Of a stretch of DNA of 64,000 bases, positions 1 through 7,357 are shown piece by piece. Origin of the DNA: an uncultured Christensenella sp. GTDB lineage: Bacteria > Bacillota > Clostridia > Christensenellales > Borkfalkiaceae. Positions within the stretch are counted from its first letter, which is position 1. Each line of letters opens with the position of its first letter. Made by a program: the position numbers and the translations under genes. The stretch spans positions 1 to 64,000 of the forward strand of contig CAJTPB010000005.1 of NCBI GenBank assembly GCA_910578065.1, read 5' to 3'. The notes beneath the pieces are model-generated. The model was not told the DNA's origin. It searched no databases and saw nothing but the letters and a program-made list of their open reading frames with translations.

Positions 1-39
1 GCGCCCGCCGCGCTCATTCACTCATAACCGACACCGCAA

Positions 40-67
40 CACACGGGCGGCGAACGCCGCCCGTGTG
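40..67. repeat. perfect GC-rich hairpin next to the Rep origin
   Basis: A perfect 12-bp inverted repeat (40-51 paired with 56-67) encloses a GAAC loop. It lies just 5' of the nonanucleotide motif that precedes the Rep gene. It could be a cruciform that helps origin opening, or a terminator of a gene to the left of the window. It has no T-run, so an origin-associated role is somewhat favoured; this is inference. Confidence 0.7.
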
Positions 68-70
68 CGG

Positions 71-116
71 GTGGATATAGTATTACCTTTACGCCACTAT
101 GTAACACTGTAACACT
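71..116 (+). other. CRESS-type rolling-circle origin: TAGTATTAC nonanucleotide plus two iterons
   Basis: The nonamer TAGTATTAC at 78-86 is identical to the conserved origin loop sequence of circoviruses, where Rep nicks between T and A (TAGTATT/AC). It is flanked by a short stem, GTGG 71-74 with CCAC 94-97. Two directly repeated octamers GTAACACT follow at 101-108 and 109-116, placed like the iterons that Rep recognises. The CRESS-type Rep gene starts 12 bases later. The stem is only 4 bp, weaker than in viral origins, so the alternative is a degenerate origin. Confidence 0.75.
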
Positions 117-128
117 TTTGGGGGTATT

Positions 129-1157
129 ATGGACGATAAAATCAAAATTGACCTATCTATAACGGAAGAACAACCCGAAACAAAGAAAAATACACAAGCC
201 CGCGATTGGTGCTTTACCGTAAACAACCCCGTACAAAGTGAACAAGAATTTATGTCCTATCTACAATCTTTACCCGAATTGCGTTATGTGGTTTTTCAAA
301 GAGAAAAAGCACCCGAAACGGGAACGGAACATTATCAAGGGTATTTCGAGTTCACGCAACCTAAATGGTTTACAACAATTAAAAAGTACCTTTCAAAAGA
401 AACTATCGGCGTTGCCGCTCATATAGAACAACGGCGCGGAAAACGCTCACAAGCGCGTTTATACTGTATGGACGAGGAAACACGCATTAGCCCGCAATAT
501 TACGAATGGGGCGAATATGCGGAAATCGGAGAACGCTCCGACTTAACCGACATAATGAAAGATATTGAAAGCGGTATGTGCTTTTACGACCTATCTAAAA
601 AACACGGCAACCGTTTTATTAAGGTTATAAATTGGGCGCGGGAATTTAGGCAATCGCATTTGGAAAACAAGTATAAAAGAGTATTCCGCGATATGAAAGT
701 TTATTATATTTACGGCTCGGCTGGGTGCGGCAAGACAAGTTACGTTTTCAATAAACACGGCTATGACGACGTTTACAGAACAACAAATTACGAGTTCGGT
801 TGGGTTGACGATTACAACGGCGAAAAGGTTTTGTTTTTAGACGAGTTTCGCAGTTCGTTCAAAATCTCGGAAATACTGGACTACTTGGACGGGCAACCTA
901 TCAGAATAAGAGGGCGAAATTATAACCGCGTTGCTTGCTACGATACTGTGTATATCGTTTCTAATATACCGCTTATGGAGCAATACAAGAACATACAAGA
1001 CAACGAGCCTAAAACGTGGGCGGCGTTCTTACGGCGAATAACGGCGGTATATAATTTTGACATAAGCAAGGAAACGCCCGTAAACAAGCATACGGGCGAA
1101 ATAAAAAAGCCGCTTTCGCTCATACCTATCGACAACGACAGCGACTTGCCGTTTTAA
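129..1157 (+). CDS. rep: CRESS-type rolling-circle replication initiator (HUH endonuclease + superfamily 3 helicase)
   Basis: This 342-aa protein has the full CRESS-DNA Rep layout. HUH motif I is FTVNN (29-33), motif II is HYQGYFEF (68-75), and motif III carries the nicking tyrosine Y112 in YCMD. The superfamily 3 helicase has Walker A GSAGCGKT (196-203), Walker B VLFLDEF (234-240) and motif C VSN (277-279). Such proteins nick the origin to start rolling-circle replication and unwind DNA; they occur in eukaryotic ssDNA viruses and in bacterial plasmids and integrated elements (pCRESS group). Motif III normally reads YxxK, but here D115 replaces the lysine. The C-terminus DNDSDLPF resembles the acidic tip of bacterial SSB. 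A candidate origin lies directly upstream. The rest of the element is outside the window. Confidence 0.92.
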   Translation: MDDKIKIDLSITEEQPETKKNTQARDWCFTVNNPVQSEQEFMSYLQSLPELRYVVFQREKAPETGTEHYQGYFEFTQPKWFTTIKKYLSKETIGVAAHIEQRRGKRSQARLYCMDEETRISPQYYEWGEYAEIGERSDLTDIMKDIESGMCFYDLSKKHGNRFIKVINWAREFRQSHLENKYKRVFRDMKVYYIYGSAGCGKTSYVFNKHGYDDVYRTTNYEFGWVDDYNGEKVLFLDEFRSSFKISEILDYLDGQPIRIRGRNYNRVACYDTVYIVSNIPLMEQYKNIQDNEPKTWAAFLRRITAVYNFDISKETPVNKHTGEIKKPLSLIPIDNDSDLPF

Positions 1158-1180
1158 CGGCTTAATGGGTGGGCTTCCTC

Positions 1181-1250
1181 TTGGGTGGGGCAATAGAAAA
1201 GGCACAAGGCAGTTTGCCCTGTGCTTTTTCCTTATTTGTAGGCGATAAAG
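1181..1250 (-). terminator. terminator, copy 1 of a ~57-bp direct repeat
   Basis: The stem is 1202-1210 with 1216-1224, with a T-run on both sides. Its one imperfect pair becomes a G-U wobble only in the minus-strand transcript, so the main direction is minus, although it also sits just past the rep stop codon. The hairpin and its flank (to about 1250) are repeated in the same orientation at 2137-2205 with roughly 80% identity. Confidence 0.7.
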
Positions 1251-1256
1251 CAATGT

Positions 1257-2069
1257 TTATGTTAATTTCTTTGCGACAGTAATTTGGGGCATCATCGGAA
1301 AAACAAAAAATTCTTTACTGTATAAATCTATATATTTGTCTAAATTGTCATTTGTAATAGACCTATCACAAATTATTAAGTCGCTATATTGTAACATTCC
1401 AAAGAAAACATAATCTATTTTTGAGTTTTTAAAAATTTCAACAAATTGTTTTGTTGTAGGTAAAATTACAGGTTCACCCATACCATTAAGATGTTTATAA
1501 TATGTACCACCCATTGTTATATCTTCAATTACAAATATAGTTAAAATTTTAATTGGGGTTGCATTTATCTCTTGTTTACAATGGTCAATATAATCTTGTA
1601 TTTTTGATGAATGCCTTTCAAATTGCCTTTTAAAATTTTTGATATAATTATTTCTAAATTTGTCCCCGTCTTTTCCCATATAAAAAATAGTTGAATTCCC
1701 GTCTTTAACTCCATAGCCTTGTACAATGGCTTTTGTGCTGTTGTAGCTTTGTGCTGAATTCTTAATTTCACTTTCTATTTCATTGTTTACTTTACTAATG
1801 TTTTTCCTTAATTTCGAACCGTTTCTATTAGTTTCGGAACAATCAAATTCAAAGTGTTCAAATATATAAAGTGTCGCAGTTTCTTCATCAAAAAAATAAC
1901 CGTCAGGTCTTTCAAAATTCTTACATTGTTTTAAAGCATTTAAAATATTATCAAATGAATTAGGGTGATTATTTGATATAGCAAAAGAATTAAGATTTTT
2001 ATATAGATACCTTTTCTTGAAAGTTTCAATTTCACTTTTGTTTTGCTTTTCAGTTGTTTTTTTGCTCAA
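1257..2069 (-). CDS. hypothetical protein, possible nuclease-like cargo gene
   Basis: A 270-aa hydrophilic, lysine- and asparagine-rich protein with no signal peptide or membrane segment. I do not recognise the family. The stretch around residues 56-76 (DGYFFDEETATLYIFEHFEF) alternates acidic residues with predicted strands, as in restriction-like PD-(D/E)XK folds, but no complete motif can be assigned. The DNA is clearly more AT-rich than the rep gene and the genes to the right, which suggests separate acquisition. The gene is bracketed by two direct repeats that each contain a minus-strand terminator, and lies between rep and tRNA-Ala. The ATG at 2069 lacks a strong Shine-Dalgarno sequence. 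An accessory, possibly defence, cargo gene is a guess from context only. Confidence 0.6.
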   Translation of the reverse strand: MSKKTTEKQNKSEIETFKKRYLYKNLNSFAISNNHPNSFDNILNALKQCKNFERPDGYFFDEETATLYIFEHFEFDCSETNRNGSKLRKNISKVNNEIESEIKNSAQSYNSTKAIVQGYGVKDGNSTIFYMGKDGDKFRNNYIKNFKRQFERHSSKIQDYIDHCKQEINATPIKILTIFVIEDITMGGTYYKHLNGMGEPVILPTTKQFVEIFKNSKIDYVFFGMLQYSDLIICDRSITNDNLDKYIDLYSKEFFVFPMMPQITVAKKLT

Positions 2070-2136
2070 TTTTCTTTACCTCAATATTGATTTAATTATA
2101 TATAAACCGTTGTGAATATAGTAAAACTTTGGTTTG

Positions 2137-2205
2137 TTGGGTTAGATAGAAAAAACACAAGGCTGTTGCCCTGTGCTTTTTCATTTAGTTGTATGCGATA
2201 AAGCC
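2137..2205 (-). terminator. terminator downstream of tRNA-Ala, copy 2 of the direct repeat
   Basis: The stem 2156-2163 / 2168-2175 is followed on the minus strand by a T-run (2155-2150), so it ends transcription of tRNA-Ala. The segment, including the downstream GCGATAAAGC tail, matches 1181-1250. This copy is nearest to the tRNA and is probably the ancestral one. Confidence 0.7.
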
Positions 2206-2262
2206 CGCGACACCATTCACGAAAATGTATTCCGTTTTTAGGTGTTCAAACTTTAACGACAT

Positions 2263-2338
2263 TGGTGGAGATAACGAGATTCGAACTCGTGGCCTGTACG
2301 TTGCGAACGTACCGCTCTACCAACTGAGCCATATCCCC
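2263..2338 (-). tRNA. tRNA-Ala (CGC)
   Basis: A full cloverleaf can be drawn on the minus strand: acceptor GGGGATA/TATCTCC with one G-U pair, anticodon stem GTACG/CGTAC, loop TTCGCAA giving anticodon CGC, and an encoded CCA end. Mobile elements often lodge beside tRNA genes, and the repeat-flanked gene at 1257-2069 lies immediately downstream of its 3' end. Confidence 0.95.
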
Positions 2339-2441
2339 ATATAAATTATGTTATGATTATACCATATTTATAAAAAATTGCAAGCGTTTTTCATAGACTT
2401 TTAAAATTTTTATGCGCTTGTCGCCGTTCTTTTAGAAAGGA

Positions 2442-2470
2442 TTGACACATTTTCTAAAATCTAATATAAT
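2442..2470 (+). promoter_or_regulatory. consensus sigma-A promoter for the aldehyde dehydrogenase gene
   Basis: TTGACA at 2442-2447 and TATAAT at 2465-2470 are separated by 17 bases, a perfect vegetative promoter. It lies 27 bases before the ATG at 2498. Confidence 0.9.
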
Positions 2471-2497
2471 AATTAAAATTATTATATTAGAGGAATC

Positions 2498-3895
2498 ATG
2501 ATACAACTTTTAGAAAAGCAAAAAGCATATTTTCGTACGGGAAGCACACTTTCCGTACAATATCGTATTCAAGCGTTAAAAAAACTTTATCGCGCGATTT
2601 TAAAGTATGAAAAAGAAATTTCCGCCGCGCTTTATGCGGATTTGGGAAAATGCGCAAGCGAAGGGTATTTTTGCGAAATCGGATTGACTCTTTCCGAAAT
2701 TACGCATATGATCCGCCATGTAAAAAAGTATGCGAAAGAAGAACGCGTGCACACTCCGCTCGCGCAGTTCCGCGCTAAAAGTTATAAAATCAAATCTCCT
2801 TACGGCTGCGTATTGATCATGAGCCCTTGGAATTATCCTTTTATGTTGACGATAGAGCCGCTTGTAGACGCTATTGCGGCGGGAAATTGCGTGATAGTAA
2901 AACCTTCCGCCTATTCTCCCGCAACAAGCGATTTGATCTCTCGCATGATGGCGGAAATTTTCCCGCCCGAATATGTTTATACCGTTACGGGAGGACGGGA
3001 AGAGAACAAATCACTGCTCGATTTACCTCTCGATAAGTTATTTTTTACGGGCAGCAGCGCTGTCGGAAAAGAAGTTTTGCGCAAGGCTGCGGAACGGCTG
3101 ATTCCCGTAACGCTTGAATTGGGCGGGAAAAGCCCTTGCATTGTCGATGAAACGGCAAATATTCCGCTTGCGGCGAAGAGGATCGTATTTGGAAAATTTT
3201 TAAATTGCGGACAAACTTGCGTTGCGCCCGATTTTATTTATGTGCATGAATCGGTTTCCGATCAGCTTTTAAATGAGCTGAAAAAGCAAATCGGTTTACA
3301 ATATGGCAAAGAGCCGTTGAGCCAATCCGATTACGGAAAAATCGTCAATGAAAAACACTTTGACCGAATTTGTAATTTGATCGATAAAAGTAAGATTTTT
3401 TGCGGGGGGAACTCGGACAAATCTACGCTGCGTATCGAACCCACCGTTTTATGCGGAGTAACTTGGGATGATGCCGTGATGCGCGAAGAAATTTTCGGTC
3501 CCGTGTTGCCTGTTCTTACATATCGCACTGCAGACGAATTGATTTTGCTTTTAAATAAAAAAGAAACTCCGCTTGCATTTTATATGTTTACTGCAAAAAA
3601 AGAAAGAGCAAAGTTCTTTTTATCGCGTTGCTCGTTCGGAGGAGGTTGTATCAACGATACCGTAATTCACTTGGCTACGTCCGAAATGGGATTCGGCGGG
3701 ATCGGTGCAAGCGGAATGGGTTCTTACCACGGAAAAGCGGGCTTCGATTGTTTCACGCATGAAAAAAGCATTGTCGATAAAAAAACTTTCCCGGATTTAC
3801 CTTTGCGCTATCGCCCTTATTCAGCAAAGAAAGATCGTTGGATCAAGAAGTTTTTTAAAATAAAAAGAAATTCTAATGATCCCGCAGTGATTTAA
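2498..3895 (+). CDS. aldehyde dehydrogenase, class 3-like family
   Basis: NAD(P)-dependent oxidation of aldehydes to acids is the expected reaction; the cellular substrate is unknown. The 465-aa length and absence of the longer N-terminal arm fit the class 3 / fatty-aldehyde branch. Visible motifs are the cofactor-site segments SPWNYPF and VKPSAYSP, the general-base glutamate E207 in LELGGKSP, and the catalytic cysteine C241 in NCGQTCVAP. EEIFGPVLPV is the usual C-terminal ALDH motif. The tail after about residue 440 is basic and could mediate membrane contact, as in fatty-aldehyde enzymes, but no membrane helix is evident. It is monocistronic, with its own strong promoter and a GAGGA ribosome binding site. 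Confidence 0.93.
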   Translation: MIQLLEKQKAYFRTGSTLSVQYRIQALKKLYRAILKYEKEISAALYADLGKCASEGYFCEIGLTLSEITHMIRHVKKYAKEERVHTPLAQFRAKSYKIKSPYGCVLIMSPWNYPFMLTIEPLVDAIAAGNCVIVKPSAYSPATSDLISRMMAEIFPPEYVYTVTGGREENKSLLDLPLDKLFFTGSSAVGKEVLRKAAERLIPVTLELGGKSPCIVDETANIPLAAKRIVFGKFLNCGQTCVAPDFIYVHESVSDQLLNELKKQIGLQYGKEPLSQSDYGKIVNEKHFDRICNLIDKSKIFCGGNSDKSTLRIEPTVLCGVTWDDAVMREEIFGPVLPVLTYRTADELILLLNKKETPLAFYMFTAKKERAKFFLSRCSFGGGCINDTVIHLATSEMGFGGIGASGMGSYHGKAGFDCFTHEKSIVDKKTFPDLPLRYRPYSAKKDRWIKKFFKIKRNSNDPAVI

Positions 3896-3911
3896 CAAAA
3901 ATCACTGCGGG
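3881..3911 (+). terminator. strong hairpin at the end of the aldehyde dehydrogenase gene
   Basis: A 13-bp perfect stem (3881-3893 with 3899-3911) spans the stop codon. There is no T-run after it, so it may act as an RNA 3'-end stabiliser or a weak terminator. Confidence 0.6.
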
Positions 3912-3925
3912 CGGTCGCAAAATGA

Positions 3926-3954
3926 TTGACAGATAAAAAGAAAACGAGTACAAT
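3926..3954 (+). promoter_or_regulatory. tRNA-Val promoter
   Basis: TTGACA at 3926-3931 and TACAAT at 3949-3954 with a 17-base spacer lie 14 bases upstream of the mature tRNA-Val 5' end. Confidence 0.88.
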
Positions 3955-3968
3955 ATTTGTAGATGAAC

Positions 3969-4045
3969 GGGGGCATAGCTCAGTTGGTTAGAGCGCATGC
4001 TTCACATGCATGAGGTCACAGGTTCGAGCCCTGTTGTCCCCACCA
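3969..4045 (+). tRNA. tRNA-Val (CAC)
   Basis: The cloverleaf has acceptor GGGGGCA/TGTCCCC, anticodon stem CATGC/GCATG and loop TTCACAT with anticodon CAC. The CCA end is encoded. Confidence 0.95.
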
Positions 4046-4075
4046 TTACGGGGGTATACGCACACCCCGATGAAA

Positions 4076-4103
4076 GAGAAATCGCATTTGCGGTTTCTTT
4101 TTC
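4076..4103 (+). terminator. rho-independent terminator after tRNA-Val
   Basis: The stem GAAATCGC/GCGGTTTC (4078-4085 with 4090-4097, one G-U pair) is followed by a T-run from 4098. Confidence 0.8.
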
Positions 4104-4117
4104 TTGTTAAAAGGAAA

Positions 4118-4806
4118 CCCCACGCTATGCGTGGGGATAAAGACGCGGAACCGTTGCAAAGAAAAACCTCCAATAATAAAATGCAAGTGGCTGCTAACCG
4201 CGAACAAAAAAATCAAAGGAGGAATCAAAGAAGAGTGAATTAAGTTTAACACATTGTAAGTATGAATGCAAGTTCACGTAGTATTTGCTCCAAAATTTCG
4301 CAGGCAAATAATTTACGGAAAAATCAAGAGTGAAACAGGCAAGATATTACGAAAGCTGTGTGAGTACAAAGGGATAGAAATTTTGGAAGCAAATGCGTGT
4401 TCGGATCATATCCATATGTTACTCATAATACCGCCGAAGTATAGTATAGCGCAAGTGATGGGACATCTAAAAGGTAAAAGTAACTAAATGATTTTCGTTA
4501 AATTTGCGAACTTAAAATATAAATATGGGAATCGATATTTCTGGTGCAAGGGATACTATGTAAGTACGGTAGGACGAAATGAAAAGAAGATAGCGGAGTA
4601 TTATAAAAACAGTTGCAAGAAAATCAGGCGGCAGAGCAACTGACGATAAAAGAGTATGTAGATCCATTTGGTGAAGATGGCAAAAAGTAAGGCTGCTTGG
4701 CAGCAGTCTGAAAAGAATTGCTATTGACAGTTCTTCACCGCGCGAATAGCGTTGCCAGTACTATGTCCTTATAGGGCTTGTGCATACTACGCGTTGTACG
4801 CGTAGT
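4118..4806 (+). mobile_element. decayed IS200-type insertion sequence
   Basis: The element consists of a broken IS200/IS605-family transposase (4235-4690) between palindromes that resemble IS200 end hairpins: CCCCACGC/GCGTGGGG at about 4119-4137 and ACTACGCG/CGCGTAGT at 4786-4793 with 4799-4806. The exact ends cannot be fixed without an intact copy. It carries no tnpB. It lies just downstream of tRNA-Val and does not interrupt a recognisable gene. Confidence 0.75.
4235..4690 (+). pseudogene. tnpA: IS200-family transposase (TnpA), inactivated
   Basis: TnpA is a small HUH transposase that moves single-stranded IS200 DNA by peel-and-paste. The pieces read in order as a typical ~150-residue TnpA: SLTHCKYECKF, then HVVFAPKFRRQIIYGK with the HUH-containing segment SDHIHMLLIIPP, then MIFVKFANLKYKYG, FWCKGYYVSTVGR and a final EYVDPFGEDGKK. 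A one-base loss near 4275 shifts the start region, an in-frame TAA at 4485 follows GKSN, and another one-base loss near 4612 shifts the part holding the catalytic tyrosine region. A good AGGAGG lies at 4217. Three lesions make it non-functional. Confidence 0.85.
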
Positions 4807-4871
4807 TATGATACGTTTATATTTTTTAAAAAGTCGTTCCGTAAATGCTGCAATAAAACGATTTAATATTT

Positions 4872-5201
4872 TTAAAATAATATTTTAGAAATATCTGCGG
4901 CAGCGATTTCTTTTCCGTTCAGTTCTGCCATGTAAAAAATGCCGAGGCAGTTTAAATATTTTTTGCGGTAGCGGATCAGCGTGCGCTCGTTGATATGTAA
5001 ACTGAGCGAAAGAGCGACGATCCCTTTTTGCTGCGTTTTCGCGTTTTGATATATCGATTGAATGTTTTTGCAATGAGAAGTTTGTTCAAGTATATCGTAT
5101 ACCGAGAAGAAGTCAAGCATTTTTTCGTAAGCCCGCATCAAAACGGGATTATTGTCCATAAGTGTTACAATTTTTACTTCTGTTTTTCCTATCTTTTCCA
5201 T
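4872..5201 (-). CDS. small putative DNA-binding protein (ArpU/RinA-like HTH, tentative)
   Basis: A 109-aa protein. Its C-terminal half (SLSLHINERTLIRYRKKYL, about 65-83) looks like a helix-turn-helix of the sigma region 4 type found in phage late regulators such as ArpU and RinA. The N-terminal half is helical and has no recognised domain. The start at 5201 has no clear ribosome binding site. It stands alone, divergent from the small gene at 5311, beside the dead IS200. It may be a phage remnant; the function is unknown. Confidence 0.55.
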   Translation of the reverse strand: MEKIGKTEVKIVTLMDNNPVLMRAYEKMLDFFSVYDILEQTSHCKNIQSIYQNAKTQQKGIVALSLSLHINERTLIRYRKKYLNCLGIFYMAELNGKEIAAADISKILF

Positions 5202-5268
5202 GATTTTATCTTATCAAAACCATACGCAAATTAACTGTCTTAATTTGCCAGTTGTATTAAAATAAAAG

Positions 5269-5277
5269 TGATATAAT
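5269..5277 (+). promoter_or_regulatory. extended -10 promoter for the 72-aa gene
   Basis: TGATATAAT matches the extended -10 consensus TGnTATAAT. No -35 box is correctly spaced, which is usual for extended -10 promoters. It lies 33 bases before the ATG at 5311. Confidence 0.65.
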
Positions 5278-5310
5278 TGTAAATAATTTATTTATTTCAG
5301 AGGTAGAGAT

Positions 5311-5529
5311 ATGCAAAAGTTAAAAGGGGAAGAGGTACTGTTATCGTTGATCGATGTGTTGATTTCGTCTTTGGACGAGTTGTATTCATTAAAAGATTAT
5401 AAACGCAATCATTTTATCGAAGGAGAGAAAACTGCTTACGTCGAATGCTTGGAAATGATTCAACGTTGGGAATTCGCGGAAGAAAGGGGATTGAATTATA
5501 ATATCGAGACGCGGTATCCGCTTTCGTAA
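5311..5529 (+). CDS. small hypothetical protein
   Basis: A 72-aa acidic, mostly helical protein (LLSLIDVLISSLDELYSL near the N-terminus). It is probably real: it has an extended -10 promoter, an AGAGGT ribosome binding site ahead of the ATG, and a perfect terminator just after the stop. No family is recognised, and there are no cysteines, signal peptide or membrane helix. Confidence 0.65.
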   Translation: MQKLKGEEVLLSLIDVLISSLDELYSLKDYKRNHFIEGEKTAYVECLEMIQRWEFAEERGLNYNIETRYPLS

Positions 5530-5550
5530 AAGTTTAAAAAAAACAAACAC

Positions 5551-5580
5551 TGTAAAGGAAGAGTTTTCTCTTCCTTTACA
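5551..5580 (+). terminator. perfect hairpin terminator
   Basis: A 13-bp perfect stem (5551-5563 with 5568-5580) with a TTTT loop follows the 72-aa gene. It faces the convergent HD-domain gene (ends at 5626) and may serve both strands. Confidence 0.8.
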
Positions 5581-5625
5581 TATGTTCATTATCCGTTCAA
5601 AATCAGCTTTAAAAGTTTGTACGCG

Positions 5626-6819
5626 TTAAAAATTCCGTTCGGTCAATTCGTCGCAGATATGAAGGCGTTTACATGTTTCGATAAAAGAATCGTCCGTCAT
5701 GCTTGCGATAAAATCGGTTACGATATCGTTGGGATCGGCTGCGGTTTTTATGATCGGGTCGCAGTCGAAATAGCCTCTGCCTTGAATTTTATCTTTCATA
5801 TAATCGAATATGGGAGAGGTTTTGTTCATCTCCGCAATATCGTGCAAAAGACGTTCGTACAAAGCGTTCATAAGCGGTTTTATAACCGTTTCGTAAGGCG
5901 CGTTCAGTTCTTCGTTCATTTCAAATGCAACGTTTCTTTCCCATATCAACGTTTGCATATTGCGGAACACGGTTTCGTCCATATTCAGCGAAGGACTTTC
6001 GATGCTGTTTTTTACAAGATTGATCATTAAGTGGTTGATGAAGTCTTTGTTTTTGTAAGTGGGAATCGCGTCTTGCGTATACGCGCGGTCGGGAACGGTT
6101 TGCGAACGGTAAATTTCCGTAGGACCTTCCGCAATGTAAGCGATCGCATCGCATACTCTTACCAAGCAGCCTTCCAGCGTATTCGGACGCAGCGTTTTAT
6201 AAAATTCGGAATTGCGATAGCATTCGCTTATTTGATGGTCGAATAGATCAAATCCGTTTAACGGCGCGGGCGCATATGAATGGCAGGTAAGTTCTCCTTT
6301 ATGGCACAAAATTCCGCTTAAAACTTGTAACGAAACATTGCAGTTTAATACCGAACGAAAAATTCGGGCGCTTTGCACATTACTACGGAAGTATTTTCCC
6401 GTGTGTGCAAAGTAACAATCGCTTAAATAGCTTTCGCCCTTAGCACCGAACGGCGTGTGCCCCAAGTCAAGACCCAGCACGATCGCTTCGATCAAGTCAC
6501 AATTCAGTTTTAAAACTCTTCCGATCTCGCGGGACATTTTACTGACAAGGCTGGCGTGAAAAGACCGCCTTAACAGATCGTACCTGCGGGAAAACACAAG
6601 CGGATTCTCTTGAATTCCGTATCTGCGGAATACGGCGCTGTAAAAGATTACGTCGGCATCGCGATTGAACGGCGTACGGAACGGCGAATTTTCTTTTGCC
6701 GCTTTGCAATAAATCGCGGCATTGTTTTTGCACGCGTACGGCGATAAGCGTTTGTCGTATTCGCGGTTCACGCTTTCTAAATATTCCGATTCTTTTTCGC
6801 TGAATCCGAAACCGTTCAT
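5626..6819 (-). CDS. dGTPase-like HD-domain protein with altered metal motif
   Basis: A 397-aa protein of the deoxyguanosine triphosphate triphosphohydrolase-like HD family, which normally hydrolyses dNTPs to nucleosides and triphosphate. Family hallmarks are the N-terminal segment FRTPFNRDADVIFYSAVFRR (47-66), the first metal histidine in RRSFHASL (H88), and LDLGHTPFGAKGE (117-129). In active enzymes the last motif reads HD.GH, but here leucine 117 replaces the HD histidine while D118 and H121 remain. A later conserved aspartate is kept in VCDAIAYIAE. Activity may therefore be lost or changed. A good AAAGGAG ribosome binding site precedes the ATG at 6819. It is downstream of, and co-oriented with, the 168-aa secreted protein and XRE genes. 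Confidence 0.82.
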   Translation of the reverse strand: MNGFGFSEKESEYLESVNREYDKRLSPYACKNNAAIYCKAAKENSPFRTPFNRDADVIFYSAVFRRYGIQENPLVFSRRYDLLRRSFHASLVSKMSREIGRVLKLNCDLIEAIVLGLDLGHTPFGAKGESYLSDCYFAHTGKYFRSNVQSARIFRSVLNCNVSLQVLSGILCHKGELTCHSYAPAPLNGFDLFDHQISECYRNSEFYKTLRPNTLEGCLVRVCDAIAYIAEGPTEIYRSQTVPDRAYTQDAIPTYKNKDFINHLMINLVKNSIESPSLNMDETVFRNMQTLIWERNVAFEMNEELNAPYETVIKPLMNALYERLLHDIAEMNKTSPIFDYMKDKIQGRGYFDCDPIIKTAADPNDIVTDFIASMTDDSFIETCKRLHICDELTERNF

Positions 6820-6849
6820 AATTTTATCTCCTTTAAGTTAAATGTATCA

Positions 6850-7356
6850 TTATTCTTCCGGAATAATGTAAATAAGAGTACCGTCGGCATCATAATATGC
6901 AGTTTCTGTTTCAGCAGATTTCATCTCTCCGCCATTTACGCTAAATTGCATAAATGTGCGCCAATACTTCTTTTCGCCGTTGGTGCTTGCTTGTACAATA
7001 AGTGTTTGTCCTTGATCTAAGTCCGGTGTCATCACCATTTTTTCGATTTGCATTTTGGATCTGTCCGTTTCGGGAGTATAAGAAGTATACAAATATAGAC
7101 GAACATATACGGTGGAAGAAAAAAGCGTAAAAGTATTTTTTGCAACACCTTCAATGAAGCCGGGTGTTTCCGAAGGGCGCATATTGATTGTCATACGTGT
7201 AAGTAACCGAGGCTGAATATTATTTTCTGCATTTACAGAATATTCTTGATTGAGTGTTTCCGGAATTTCAGCGGCAGCTGCGCTTACGGCGCTAATAGGC
7301 GCCAAAGCGGCGGTGCTCAAGCATAATGCAAGAGCAGGGATAACAATGTGTTTCAT
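6850..7356 (-). CDS. secreted protein of unknown function
   Basis: A 168-aa precursor with a clear Sec signal peptide: MK, then a hydrophobic core ALALCLSTAALAPIS and probable cleavage after the alanine-rich stretch near residue 28. The mature part is β-rich, has no cysteines and is not recognised. It begins 1 base past the stop codon of the membrane-anchored XRE regulator gene; its AAGGAG ribosome binding site lies inside that gene's last codons, so the two are translationally coupled. A regulator-sensor relationship is possible but not shown. Confidence 0.75.
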   Translation of the reverse strand: MKHIVIPALALCLSTAALAPISAVSAAAAEIPETLNQEYSVNAENNIQPRLLTRMTINMRPSETPGFIEGVAKNTFTLFSSTVYVRLYLYTSYTPETDRSKMQIEKMVMTPDLDQGQTLIVQASTNGEKKYWRTFMQFSVNGGEMKSAETETAYYDADGTLIYIIPEE

Positions 7357-7357
7357 T

